NCBI RefSeq assembly: GCF_021134715.1
Contig: NC_060017.1
Location: 3,038,001 to 3,102,000 of the forward strand
DNA length: 64,000 nucleotides
Direction: 5' to 3'
Origin: Daphnia pulex
Taxonomy: Eukaryota > Arthropoda > Branchiopoda > Diplostraca > Daphniidae
This document shows positions 1 through 11,662 of the stretch, one piece after another (position 1 is the first letter of the stretch; every line of letters starts with the position of its first letter). The position numbers and the translations under genes are program-made. The notes under the pieces were generated by a model. The model worked only from the letters and a program-made list of their open reading frames with translations. It had not been told where the DNA came from and made no database searches.

Positions 1-44
1 CATGGGAGCAGGAGGGGAAAATAAAATGTCTGAGCATTGCTCAC

Positions 45-235
45 CTATCAATCTTGATTGTGTCATCGCCCATCCATGGAATCAGAAGTTTCCCTTGATC
101 GATTTCCGATGCTCGCTCGTCGTCACGAAACAATTTGCAGGCGTAACCAAACACCAACAAATCTTCAAATTTATCTTTTGCTTCTGCCTCAGCTAGTTGT
201 TTGTGTCGGAGTACTCCACGTCGAGGAACAGCCAT
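45..235 (-). CDS. SFSWAP: SFSWAP (suppressor of white-apricot) first coding exon, partial gene
   Basis: Reading leftward from the ATG at 235, the exon encodes about 64 residues ending at a GT donor (GTGAGC) just below position 45, so the rest of the gene is outside the window. The motifs [17 protein letters not shown] and [14 protein letters not shown] match the conserved N-terminal block of SFSWAP/su(w[a]) proteins, SR-like splicing regulators whose family (known, not visible here) also carries two SURP modules and an RS tail and can regulate its own splicing. The exon ends in phase 2, inside the IDR-YDGRG stretch typical of the family. The residues before the conserved block are basic and low complexity and may differ from homologues. 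The SURP and RS regions cannot be checked. Confidence 0.85.
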
Positions 236-864
236 GGCGTTGTGACGGATTCTTTTATCAAAGGAAACTCGTTCAATAAATGATGCTAGGAGTAATGATT
301 CTTGAAATGATTGTACTTAGCCAAACGAAGTAATTCTAGCAAGTCGGATAAAATCTTTTTAAAAACATTTGCACTGCTCAAGACCAGAAAAAACTTTACA
401 GCGAATAAATGTTGATGCCGATCGCCTCTCGTCTGCTAAAACGGCTAAACAGCATTTTCTGTCTAACGGCAGACAAGCGCTCATTTCAAAATTCACAAAT
501 TTAACCATGGTCCATGGGTATAAAGAGTGTCTCTACTGTCTATAGTACCCATGATATATAACTGAGCTGAGCGTAAAGCGTATGTATTGAAAATGAAGAA
601 CCTTAATTCTTTAAATTCTATAATGGATTTCTATAAAAAAATTAACATTTGTTTAAAGTCAAGTGTATTTTACCTATTCACATCCTTTCCCAGCGGGTAA
701 AAACGACGTAAGAGAGACACGTGCATGCATACAAATAACAAAAAGGAATGTACCCACAAGTTACTCGCTAGAAAAGGATTGATTTAGAAAGAAAAGATCG
801 CTCTTCAAAAAGAAAAGATGATACAAATTTTGTTTGAAAAAAAAACCTAACGTTGACAAAAATG
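236..864. other. Intergenic: SFSWAP promoter side / HYOU1 3' side
   Basis: This 629-bp gap lies between two minus-strand genes. It must hold the 3' UTR of HYOU1 and the promoter and 5' UTR of SFSWAP. I saw no convincing AATAAA on the minus strand close to the HYOU1 stop and no coding potential. Confidence 0.5.
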
Positions 865-3800
865 TTACAGTTCAACATGATCATCATCTAAAGAGTCAGA
901 TGATTGTTCAGTGTTTTCTTTTTTATCTTCCGCTTCTTTTTCTTTCTTTTCAGCAGTTTCTTCTTTTGTTTCCTCGGTTGTTTCATTGGCCTTTTTATCA
1001 AATTCCTTCAACTTTTCCGCCAACTCTTTCAGACGTTTTGTGCGTGCATTCTTGGCTTTGTTCACAAGCATTTTCACCTACAAGTATTAAATATTCAGCA
1101 ATCATTCGTTGGCGACTGAAAAATAAATATATATGACCTCTTTATCCATGGAACCCATTTTTTCGGCGATGGCTTTGAGAGTGAGAACGGGGGCTTCGTA
1201 CAAGGGTGTTTCCTTTTGCGCTAGCATTTTCTTGTCTAACCAAGACTGTCATGGAAAATGTAAAACAATGGTAAAAAGAGAAGGCTATAACATAAAATTT
1301 TATGTCGTACTTGGTTATCTTCGAGTAATGTTTCTAAACCGTCAAGATCATCATCATCCAAGTACTTTTCATCAGGAGTAGCATTTCTTAACTTGCTCAA
1401 AAAATGAGTGGAGACGTTCATAGCGTTTTTGAACGCAGCGATAACCTCAGGTCTATCTCGGTGTTCGCGATGCCTCTCAAACATTGCCCCCGTAAGGTCC
1501 TTCAATACTTGCAGCTTTTTCTGATATTCCTTGGCATCAACATCGCTTCCTTCGTCATAAAGCCACTCTGAAGTCTGAATAATTTGTGGGTCAATAGAAA
1601 AAAAAAATTGTTATTTAAATTACACGCTCTTATACGGTAATAAGGAATCGTACTTCAGAACATTTTTCCAAAATTTTCGTGCGGTCGTCTTCAGTTGTTA
1701 GTGATTGAAATTCATCTTGGCTCAGTTTATCCTGGATATCTAGGATGAATGTCTCAAGATTATTCTGCGCAATTTCCTTTTCTTTGCGAGCACGATCCTT
1801 TTCGTTCAAAGCGTCAATTCTGTACGTATAAAACATCATATTTTATAGAAACTCTTCATCGTGCCATTTTCAATTTTAAATGTGTTTTTACTTACCGCTT
1901 TTGAGCCACAGTGAGAGCGGCACCAGTTAGATTTGGAAGATCCAGAATTGATTCTTGTTTGCTGATTTCTTCTTTAAGGGTCTCGATTTTGGGTTTCTTT
2001 TCTTGTTTGGTGGCCGTGCTATTTTTCTCTGTAACATTCGAGCTATCTGTACTATTGAATCCTTCACCTTAAAATTATATTTGCCGATATATGATATTAT
2101 AATTGGACAAATGTGAGTTTAATAATAAGTCTAATACCTTGAGTGTTATTTGCAGCTTCTGCTGAATCATCAGCAACAACGGGATGAATTTTTTCGAAAG
2201 TACTCTCCACACTACCAAGACTAAGCAGTCCGCTGTCATCAATAGAAAAGTGGGCTTTGATGCCTTTGAATTCGGCTCCATCATCTTGGTGCTTAGTCAA
2301 GCCACTTGCGATACCACTTAGTTCTACTTTGGTCAAATTTGATGATCCTAAAACAGCCACTTCCGACTCTGGCAAAGACGACATGTTTCCATAATTCACG
2401 TAGAAAACGAAGTCTTCGTTGTGTTTATTGAACGTCAGAACTTTTTTCTGTGGATAAGGGTTCATTGCTGGAAATAGAGTCCTACGCACGATTTTCACAA
2501 CTTTTTTGCCATCGTCTCCGGAATCTAGTTCACGTTCAAAATCCACCTAATATTTTTTAACGTGTTGTTTTTAGCTTATTGGCGCGTTTTAAAATACAAT
2601 TACTTCATACCTCGATGGGAAATACAACAGCATCTTTTGTCATGAATTTTTTGACCTGGAAACCAGTGCTGAGATCGGCCGCTCGGTAAACGGCACCCAA
2701 AGCGGGAGCCTCGTCCGCATTTAAATTCTTTCCGAGTTCCCTCTTGGTAAAAGCAGTAAGAACCTCTTGTACTTTAGGCATACGAGTACCAGCGCCAACA
2801 ATGATAATGTGACCTATATCGTCCAGGGTCAGCTTAGATGCAGCCAACGCACGCTCGATGGGCTGTGTAACTCTTTCAAACAGATCGGAGCAAAGATTTT
2901 CGAGCTGTTCGCGCGTCACCTGTTCAACATTTCAAATTGAAGAAATGCAATACGGTGTAATCTAAGATGGTTAAACTATATACCTGATAACGGAAGTCTT
3001 GTTCATCGATCAAGTTTTCCACTTGGGCGAAATGGTCAACATTGGCACTCAACACATTTTTCACTCGCCCGGCTTCTTTGAAAAGTTTAGCCATGGCCCT
3101 TGGATTTTTGAACACGTCATTTTTAGTTTTCTTCATGTCGTTAAAGGCTTTGCCGAGATAATCGCGCAACCGGATCTGAATTTCCAAACCACCGAGTGTT
3201 CGATCATAGCTACAAATAACATTAAATAAAATAAGAGTGGAACTCAAGTCAAATAATAACATTTTTAACATACCCAAGACCAGATACGCTGACTTGTGGA
3301 TGGTACTCTGCGTATCCCCTTTCCTTGATCTTTACAACCTGGTAACTAGCTACTGTAGCTACAGTACTTGAAGCACCCATATCGTAGAAGAGGATGTTTT
3401 GGGCAGTTTCATTGAAATCCTTACGGCGGAAAATGCCGTAATCCAATGCTGCGGCAGTATTACTGTTCATAAGTTGTAGCACTACAGACAAAAAAGTTTT
3501 AATCTAAGATGCTAAATTCTCTGAAAAAAAAAAAAAAAAGGCTTCTGCACACCTTTAATTCCAGCAAGTTCTGCTGCTTTCAACATTGCTCTACGTTCTG
3601 CTTGGTTGAAAAATGCAGGAACAGTTATTACACATTCAGTAACTTGTTGAAGTGCAAAGCTTTCTGCATATTCCTTGGCTTTGGTTAATATCATGGCCAC
3701 AAGTTCTTCTGGACTGAATTTTGTTTCACTTAAGAATGAAAGAAAAATAAAGAAAATTAACACTACTGGTACCAATAAATTACTCTTTAAAAACCAACCT

Positions 3801-4252
3801 ATCATGCTCAAAGAGCAGTGTCTTTCTTTCAGGATCTTCAACAATTGTATAGTAGGGAAATCTCTTTTGGTAAAGTTGCACCAGCGGGTTATCAATTGAT
3901 TTCCCCAAAAGTTCCAGAAGATAGAAATACATGTTAGAAGGGAACTTTACTCCAATGGTGTAAGCATCTTCTCCAATTGTACGCTCATCATTGCGGAATG
4001 CAATGGCAACAGGAGTTTTCCTTTTTGACTCCTTATTAAGAACTATTTCCATGGGCACTCCTGGCTATAAAGGGAAATGTTTAGCATTTCAACTAGAATG
4101 AAAGTTATTTCATCATGTCATACTGAAACAATTCCAATTTTCATCCATTCACTACCAAAGTCCACGCTCATTACTGCTACTCCTTGCACTGGATTCCAGA
4201 ATGTTGCACATACTGCAAGTAGACTTAAACAGAGCACTTGTAGCCGTGCCAT
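865..4252 (-). CDS. HYOU1: HYOU1 / Grp170, ER-lumenal Hsp70-superfamily chaperone
   Basis: Twelve exons (high to low): 4252-4124, 4064-3799, 3728-3553, 3481-3274, 3209-2984, 2919-2611, 2546-2138, 2067-1896, 1819-1654, 1574-1311, 1245-1138, 1077-865; 2646 nt, 881 aa. The start gives a signal peptide ([15 protein letters not shown]...). The N-terminal ATPase domain follows ([93 protein letters not shown]), then the beta domain ([28 protein letters not shown] by family position) and an alpha-helical lid. The family holds and exchanges nucleotide on BiP in ER protein folding. The acidic linker is short, so the protein is about 120 aa smaller than human HYOU1 (999 aa). The tail is Glu/Lys rich and ends HVEL, a KDEL-like ER retrieval variant. 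Divergent neighbour: the NXNL-like gene. Confidence 0.95.
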
Positions 4253-4505
4253 TTTTTATTAATCTGCGCAAATAAAGAACATAAAAGTTAATTTCAGATT
4301 CATGAGAGCAAAGCGAGCATTCGCACTACAACTTAAACCTGACGTAGAAAAAGTACTAAACTTACAGTTAAATAATTAAATTTTTAATTTGAGATTTGAA
4401 CGACAGATACAGCAAACAGGCTCACAAAAAATTATATAAAGTCTTGCATTATTCTTTAGATCGACAAGTTAAACAGTTTTTAGTTTTTACTCTACCGGCA
4501 AGTCG

Positions 4506-4513
4506 TGACGTGA
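4506..4513 (+). promoter_or_regulatory. UPRE-like site upstream of HYOU1
   Basis: TGACGTGA lies about 255 bp upstream of the HYOU1 ATG. It matches the XBP1/ATF6 unfolded-protein-response element core TGACGTG(G/A). HYOU1 is a classic UPR target in animals, so the position is sensible, but an 8-mer match alone is weak. Confidence 0.4.
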
Positions 4514-4547
4514 CACTACAGTACACTGAATGATATCAACGTTGCCA

Positions 4548-4566
4548 CGTGTCAAATGGTGATTGA
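4548..4566 (-). promoter_or_regulatory. ERSE-like element (TCAAT-N9-ACACG) upstream of HYOU1
   Basis: On the minus strand, which is the HYOU1 strand, TCAAT is followed after exactly nine bases by ACACG. That is the ER stress response element CCAAT-N9-CCACG with one mismatch in each half and correct spacing. It overlaps a CACGTG E-box (4546-4551) and sits about 300 bp upstream of the ATG, 35 bp from the UPRE-like site. Confidence 0.45.
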
Positions 4567-5815
4567 AGGTGCGCAAGTCGAGATGTGCATGTGCCTTTAT
4601 AGTCCCCACTCCAAGTTCTAACTTCAAGCTAGCGTGCAATAAGACTAAAGGCCACTATATATTTGCTGCTGGATTTCTATGCAATAATGCTTACGTATTA
4701 TGTTCAACGGGACGTCAAGACTTTTTAAAGGGAAATGTTCTCTCAAACTAGATATATGGAAGCCTGGAAGGTATGTCGATTGGTCGACTAGTGCGCCTCG
4801 GTCGTGGATTATTCTGATTGGCCGGCGTGTACAAATCGGCTGGTAACCGTGTTAAAAACTTTTCCGTGTTTCGCTAAATTCATTTTCGAGGAAGGGGCAA
4901 GAAAAAAAATGAATAAGAATATTTCACGAAATGAATGTAGCGATGAAATAAATACATTAGGATATTCCTTGGCTACAAATGAAAACAGAAAATACTCAAA
5001 ATACTGTTGACCAAATGTTTCATCAGTTTATATTCTATAAGTCGGGTTGGGTATTCCCATTCTGGTTAGCGGCGACGTCAGACTCTGGACTCTGTTTAAA
5101 TACGGCGAACCAATGCTACCGCTATGTGTTTGCTTGTTGCAGGCTATCCTTGTACCCCATAACGGTATATTACCTACTATATGAATTAATATGATAATTA
5201 AAAAATATAGTGCAGAATATAAAGCTTAAAACTTAGAAGAATTCCGAAAAAACCACATTTTTTTCCCCGTATGAAACCCGCTCACCAAATTTTAGCAGCT
5301 CTAAGCTTGACACAGAGATGTCAGTACGGGTCCCATACTCCCATTCAGAGTTATGGATGGGTCAAAAATACATGAAGCAACGAGTGAAGCAATAAGTCAA
5401 CAGGGTGAAAGTCGATTAGAAAACATTTAACTCAGGTTAAAGTCTATTTATACAGTGAACTACGTGGTATAGTTAATCCTATGGTGACTAAAACAAAGTT
5501 TTACCTTATCTAACTATCTTTTCCAACAAACAACACCTACAACATGAACACCTAGGCCTACGTACTTTTTTTCGCTTTCTTATCTAGTTTTACAATTGTC
5601 TGATAGGTACAATACACCAAAGTTGTGGTCTGTGTTTTAAGAGCAAAATAGCGTTTGCAGTCTACTTAGTGTAATTCGTTGAATAGCCTGGATTCTGGAT
5701 ACAACGGTCTTGTCATAATTCTTCCTTCTGCCGTTTACAATTCGTTAGTAAATTACCTTGTTATGCTATTAAATCTGCTTCAAAACAATTTTGTATTTTT
5801 AACAGATAATTAAAA

Positions 5816-6453
5816 ATGGATATGCTTAGTGGTCAACAACTTGTGAACAAGCAAAAGCAGGGTGTGCACGCTGAAGTTGCTCTTCAAAATAAGGATATTA
5901 TTTGCTATTATTTTTCAGCCCACTGGTGGTATGTCTTAATATGATGTGTTCTTGAATTTCAAACATTTAAAGACATTTTTATTTTTCAGCCCTCCTTGCC
6001 GCATGTTTACCCCAATCCTAGCAGACTTCTACAGGGTAAAATTTGAAAGTTCCCCTCCCCTTACTGAACTGACATTCTAACTCTTCATTTTCCTTTTAAA
6101 TTAGGATTTGGAAGCTGTAGGTGCTCGCCTTGAATGTATATTCGTTTCCTCTGACCGAAGCGAAAACGAGATGATACAGTACATGGTAGAATCACATGCT
6201 GATTGGCTCGCAATTCCATGGGGAACACAGCTTGCTGGGTAAAATTCTAAAAACTCGGAAAAAAAATTTTGTTGTCATTGATTTGATTCTACAATGTTTT
6301 CAATATTTCAGGACTTTAAAATCTAAATATGGTGTAAGTGGTATTCCTTGCCTGGTGGTGGTTAAGAAAGATGGGACGATTATCACAAAAGACGGAAGAA
6401 GTGATGTTCATCGCTTCGGTGCGAGCTGTTTCCAGCAGTGGGCGAATGCCTAA
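5816..6453 (+). CDS. Nucleoredoxin-like thioredoxin-fold protein (NXNL2-like)
   Basis: Four exons, 5816-5928, 5990-6035, 6105-6238 and 6312-6453, give 435 nt and 144 aa. The active site WCPPC is formed across intron 1 (TG|C CCT CCT TGC). A tryparedoxin/nucleoredoxin-type core follows: PPCRMFTPILADFY, IFVSSDRSENEM, WLAIPWG and GVSGIPCLVVVKKDGTIIT with the cis-proline (IPC). Length and single-domain form match vertebrate NXNL1/NXNL2 (rod-derived cone viability factor family) rather than three-domain nucleoredoxin. The expected role is a cytosolic dithiol-disulfide reductase or redox signalling factor. There is no signal peptide. Start: the ATG at 5816 is the first in the open frame. A poly(A) signal lies at 6575. 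NXNL1 versus NXNL2 orthology is not resolved. Confidence 0.9.
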
Positions 6454-6574
6454 AAATGCGTGCAATAATACTGTTTTTTCTCGCTGTTGTTTTGAACTCC
6501 TTCACAGTGCTGACCCCAAGTCTTACAGAACAAACAATTTCTGCCACCCCCCTTCCGAAAAAAAAAGAAGACGA

Positions 6575-6580
6575 AATAAA
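6575..6580 (+). terminator. Poly(A) signal of the NXNL-like gene
   Basis: AATAAA lies 122 bp after the stop codon on the coding strand, the first match downstream of the gene. Confidence 0.6.
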
Positions 6581-7775
6581 TGTTCACTGTTCGTTATTTC
6601 TATACCAGCGAGTTTAATACACATAATTTCCCAATAATTATAATGGTTCGGATCGGTTGTAAATAGCTCATTTTATTATCCTAAATGTGGAAGATAGACA
6701 CTCAAGATAAAGCGCTATAAACCGTCCCAACAATAAAAGAATTAACTAGGTTAATTATAAAATGCGATCGGAACCGAGCCCTACTTAGGTACAGTAACTA
6801 TACCTTCTTTTACTTTCTACAGCAATTATTTCTCTATGTACTCAAAAATTATACTTTAAATTCACGTTTTGTTTATTCTCTGAATCAGCATTTCCAACAA
6901 GCCAGCTCTGAACACACTTGTCCTTCTCTGTTTCACATCGGCGCCGAAACACGGCTAACATTTTCTTTATCGATCAAATGTCAAGTCAACCAAGACCTTT
7001 CCTCGCCGGAAAGAAGAGGGATATGGGATGAAAATGAGAAAGAAATAAGGTTGTTGAGAAAGCGAGACTTTGGGATGGAATTTTTCCTGTTTCTTCATGC
7101 GAGCCGCACGCTGACTTGAACTAGTTGCTCTGGTTTCGCGATTCGATGTTTTTCCTTGTAGGGCAGCATTCGCATTTAGGAGTAGATCAATCTTGCTCGT
7201 TTGTTTGTTTACGCACGGTATTGTAGGCGTTCTGTGTAGCTATAGCTGTGCCGAAATGAGTAATAAGAAAGTTGCAACATGCGGAGAAACGGTTTCAGAT
7301 CACTCAAACATCCCCAAAAGGGAATTATAATATCTTGTGCAAGAAACGATGATCCTCTTTAAGTCGAACGTTTCCTCAATTCATTTTATTTCCAGGAAAA
7401 GAACCGATTCCCGAATGTTTCAACTTCTAGATTAAACTTCTTTTGATGGATGTAAGATTTAAAAAACCAAAACCAACGTAGAGGATAAGGGAGGAAGGTA
7501 GAATGACGAAGACCGAAAGAAAAAGATGAACGGGATGTACTGTAGCGGAGAGAAGAATTTAGATAATATGAAGAGCAGAGGGGAGTCGAAGTCGAACATA
7601 TCAGAAATTTGAGGATAAATTAAACAAAAAAAATGTGAACAGGAATTAGACACAAAAGGATTTCAAAATAACGATAGTATCACTGCCAATCCCTAACAAA
7701 TGCAACACCTAGGCAAACACCAACCTCAGAGATCTGTAATCAGAAAAAAATGCGAAAAACGAACGTCGGATGAGT
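6581..7775. other. Convergent 3' region between NXNL-like gene and CNOT4
   Basis: About 1.2 kb between two convergent genes. The stretch 7450-7640 is purine-rich on the plus strand, hence pyrimidine-rich on the CNOT4 strand, and could be CNOT4 3' UTR or the end of an intron before an unrecognised last exon. No convincing coding sequence was seen. Confidence 0.45.
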
Positions 7776-10700
7776 CTAATACGAGCTAAGAGTCAATGGA
7801 TGGATGAGGGAGGACTTACTGTCAATTTTGTGTGTCTCTGCCGTTGATGCTGTTTTGGGAGTAGGTCTGATGTGACTGAAACCAGGAGGAGGCATAGAGG
7901 GGGTAGTGTGGGAGACCGACGGCCAGAATGAGCCCATGGAATTCAATCCGTCCAAACCAGATGCGGGTGTGACGTTACTACGGCCAGATAGTGAAGGCAA
8001 GTTGTAGTGAGTTGAATTGGCCAGGCCAAACAGATTGGAAGGGTTGGAGGGCGGCTGCTGTGCCGGACTGTTTCCCGTTTCCGTCAACTGCTCCAGAGAA
8101 CGAAGCCAATGTGGTGGCGAATCTGATCGCGAATCAGTTATCTGGCCACTAGAAACGATGGCCGGGTCGAGAGAAGTCCAATCTGAACCATTTCTCCATC
8201 CTTTTGCAGCTAAGCTGTTTGGTTGCTGAGTCATTTGATGTTGATGATGTTGATGATGCATCTGCTGTGGTTGGCCGTTGCCTAGACCAGAGATGCCAGG
8301 AGGAAAGGCACCCATGCGGCCACTATGGCTGCTGCTGTTGTTGCTACTGCCGTTACTGCTCGTGACGCCTCCATTACCCATGGAAATGTTGACGTTCGGA
8401 AACAGTGCTCGAAGCCCATCTTGCCAGTCCTTCATGGAGGGTGCTGGATCGCCAATGCCACTCGTTCCAAGGCCAAGGCTATTGCTACCATTGGAATAAG
8501 GCATATTGCTGCCCATTCCAGTGTTATATCCTATGTAGGACGGGAATCGTCAAATTATGTAAAAGGCGATAATCTAAAGGCACTACCTTGTGGCTTGTTG
8601 TTCGACAAATGACTTAGCGAACCATTTTGACCGCCCATGTAACTCATGTTTGATGACATGCCTCCGCCGCTCATGCCTCCGATTCCTGACATTCCTAAAC
8701 CCAAGGATGGCGAGTCATGATAGAGACGTGGACCGTATCCAGTCGAAGGACCACCCACACCACCGTTGGCTGTGCTCTGATTGTTCATAAATGGCAACAT
8801 TTTACTGGTACCCATGTCTAGGCGATTCACCGGCCGATTCGAGCTGAGGTTGGGAAGGCTCAAACCAAAGTGACTGACTCCACCTTGGTTCATTGACCCG
8901 GCAAGATGCTAAAAACCGTAGGAAAAACAATAAAGTCAATACTCTCGATCAGATTCAAATTATTTTAAAAACCTGAGTAGGATTGAAACCCGGAGGTGGA
9001 ATTCTTGTACGCGAGGGCTGTGGTTGAGGCGCTACGCCGACGCCCAACCCAAGTCCTAGTCCTAAAGAGCTAAAACTTGGACTGTGTCGGGTCATTGATG
9101 GTGGAACTGGAGGGTTGGAATAGAGACTCTGGACGGGGCCAGAGTAACCCAGGTTGCTACAACCATTACTGAACACTGAACCATTGGGTAGGCTTGAGAT
9201 GGACTCTTTTTCGAGCATTTCAGCCAAAGCCTTTTGCGTTTCATGGAAGGGATCGAATCCCAAGTCGTCGTCTGTGTTCTTTGACTGGTGATTGCTTGGG
9301 TCTTCCATTGCGGTTACATTGGGAACAAGACGTGAAGACGATGCCAGATCCTGATACACAGTATTAGTTTGTGGCAATGAATACATAAAATTACTAATAA
9401 AACTCACGTTAAACGCCAATTGCCAGTCGGCTGCACTTTGATTAGGTAGCGTGGAGGTTATTGACTCCTCCTCAGCGCCATTTGCTAACCAACCTACAAA
9501 TAGTTGCTAGTAACACTTTCAATAATAATCTTTAAAAGGAACTTACAGCCGGAGGGAGATGTGCCATTTGACTGCGCCGTGTAAGCTGGAAGTGGCCCGG
9601 TCGAAAAAAAACTGTGGCTGTTACTACTGTTATTAGTATCGAGAATGGAGTGTGCGAAACTTGAAGAATTCACCGTCACTTTATTTCCGGCAGGATCTAG
9701 AATAAGGTAAAAAACGCGATGAGTAGAGAGCAAACAACAAAAATGGCTAAAACAGTAGTTACCAAAATAATCCTCGGCTTCATCTCTTGCTCGATCGATC
9801 TCCTCTTCCTCTGCAGCCATCGATGCGCCTTGCTTGAGAATTTCAAATTCGTGTTGGTTTGAAGGCAAAAAGCCGCTATCTTGAGAAGACGACGGTGATG
9901 ACGAGGATGAAACCAATGGTGGTGTCGGATTGGAGGAAGTAGAGAGGGCAGGAGAAAGTGAGGTGGATCTTTGTCGTTCCGGTTTCGTTGGTTGTGTGGT
10001 GACAGGAGCAGTTGGATTTAATACCGCAGTTAACACTGCAGTTACAGCTGTTTTCTCTTTGGCCTTGCGGTTCGATCCATTTGTCTTAGCTTGAGGTAAG
10101 CTAGATTCCTCCGGCTGAACAGCGGCCACTGGTATATGAACTGATGACGGTTGTGCTGGTTTCGCTTTGATCTTCCCACTTTTCTCTTTGGTCAACGGCG
10201 GTTCACTCTTGACAATCGGCACTACGACTTTACCTAAGATATTTGTATGTGATGTGATGTTCGAGATTGATTATTATGAAAGTGGTACATTATACCGTAA
10301 TAAGTCAATGTTACCTGAGGTATTAAGGCTAGAAGGATTGGCCGTCGAGCAACCGGGAGGCAGCGAAGGCCAACCATCTTTAGGTCCACTTTGCGTTGCA
10401 TTGGAAGCTCCCTCTTTTAAAGGAGGCGATGCTGATGCTTTTCTGTTGTTTGCAAAGGGGATTCGGAAGACAAATAAGATTTAGAAACATCTCAGTTTTA
10501 GTTGATGTCTTGAACATACCGGCCCTCTTTGTGGTTTAGACAGGGTGACAGAAGCTGCTCGTGCAACAACCGCTCGTAGTCCGTATGTTTGCCTTGTTGC
10601 ATTTCTTCTTTGGTGAAACTAGCAGCATCATCACCTGCTTGAACAACCATTCAATTTAACACGATTCATACTTATACATTGCACTTGATCGTAACAAAGA

Positions 10701-11662
10701 GAACTTCAACACACCAATTTCATGAAGGTACATACAATCAGGTTTAGGACAAACTTGATTTTTCATAAAATGTGAACAGTATTTAGTCGTCCCTAAAGAT
10801 GCTCTCAAAGTCCGACCGTCAACGGTAATATTATTAACCGATTGTATCGCTCGTAAAGCGTCCTCTCCACGTATGTAAGTCACATAGGCACTTGCACTTG
10901 GTCCCTAGTAATCCAAATAGTTTGTATTAAATCCACTTCAACAGGAAGTTTCTTCCTTTTTTTTTTTGGTACCTGAGAACCTGCATATTGAGTGCTATGG
11001 TTGATGACTACCTTGTGTATTTTCCCAAGCTTACCGAAGTACTCGTGCCGTTTCAAAACCTGTAAAACACATTTGATTACAAGAAAGATAGAATTTTTGC
11101 ATAAGAAAACAAAATATACCTCTGGGTCAGCTAGCCGTGGAGAAAGTCCAACAACAAAAACCAAGTTCCTCTGAACTACCCTTACATTAGCTAGATGTTT
11201 CCTGTTTTCTGTTGCTTTCTGCTTCTTTTGTTGGTCTTTCTGACGCTTCTCAGCTTTGATTCGGTGCATCTCTTGAGTGGAAAGAGGTTTGAAATCAGCT
11301 GGATTTTCAGGATAAGCTTTCCGACAAGCAGGGCACAACCCATTCTCATCTGTTCTTATCCGGTGCCAGCAGAATCGACATATCTAGTAAACAAAGCCAC
11401 ATTATCAGCTACATTCCTTTTAAAAGGTGTCTTTCTTTGCATTTCTAAACTGCATTTAACAAAAATCCATTAGTCTGTTCTAAAAATAATGCACTGTAGT
11501 TATGAACACTGGAATGGTTCACTGTACTATGGAAGAGAAGATGCAAAATATGACCTGGTATCCACAAGTGCAGGGGTAGAAGCTAAGGTCATCCATTTCA
11601 AGAGGTTCCATGCAGAGAGGGCACTCAGAGGATTCTTCTCCACTGTGGTTTAACGAAGACAT
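7776..11662 (-). CDS. CNOT4: CNOT4, RING E3 ubiquitin ligase of the CCR4-NOT complex
   Basis: Exons: 11662-11555, 11383-11120, 11059-10973, 10904-10715, 10634-10520, 10442-10315, 10233-9763, 9696-9547, 9493-9408, 9350-8973, 8908-8587, 8530-7776; 3054 nt, 1017 aa if read through to 7776. A C4C4 RING lies at about aa 14-57 (ECPLCMEPL...CTCGYQICRFCWHRI...GLCPACRKAYPENP), then a charged helix, an RRM (RNLVFVVGLSP...KLGKIHKVVIN...AYVTYIRGEDALRAI) and a CCCH zinc finger (CSHFMKNQVCPKPDCMYLH). The long disordered C-terminus, rich in Ser, Pro, Gly and Gln/His, keeps the family motif DDLGFDPFHETQKALAEMLEKES and the insect-type DWQDGLRALFPNVN and SPPHWLRSLEQL. The family ubiquitinates ribosome-associated substrates in co-translational quality control. 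The 3' end is uncertain: a good donor (GTAAGT) at 7819-7814 could splice to another last exon. Confidence 0.92.

Larger units (their letters stand above)
4253..5815. other. Divergent intergenic region HYOU1 / NXNL-like gene
   Basis: This 1.56-kb head-to-head spacer holds the HYOU1 promoter (ERSE-like and UPRE-like sites near 4506-4566) and the promoter and probable 5' UTR of the thioredoxin-like gene. Short open frames here have no recognisable content or splice context. I see no repeats of note. Confidence 0.5.
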
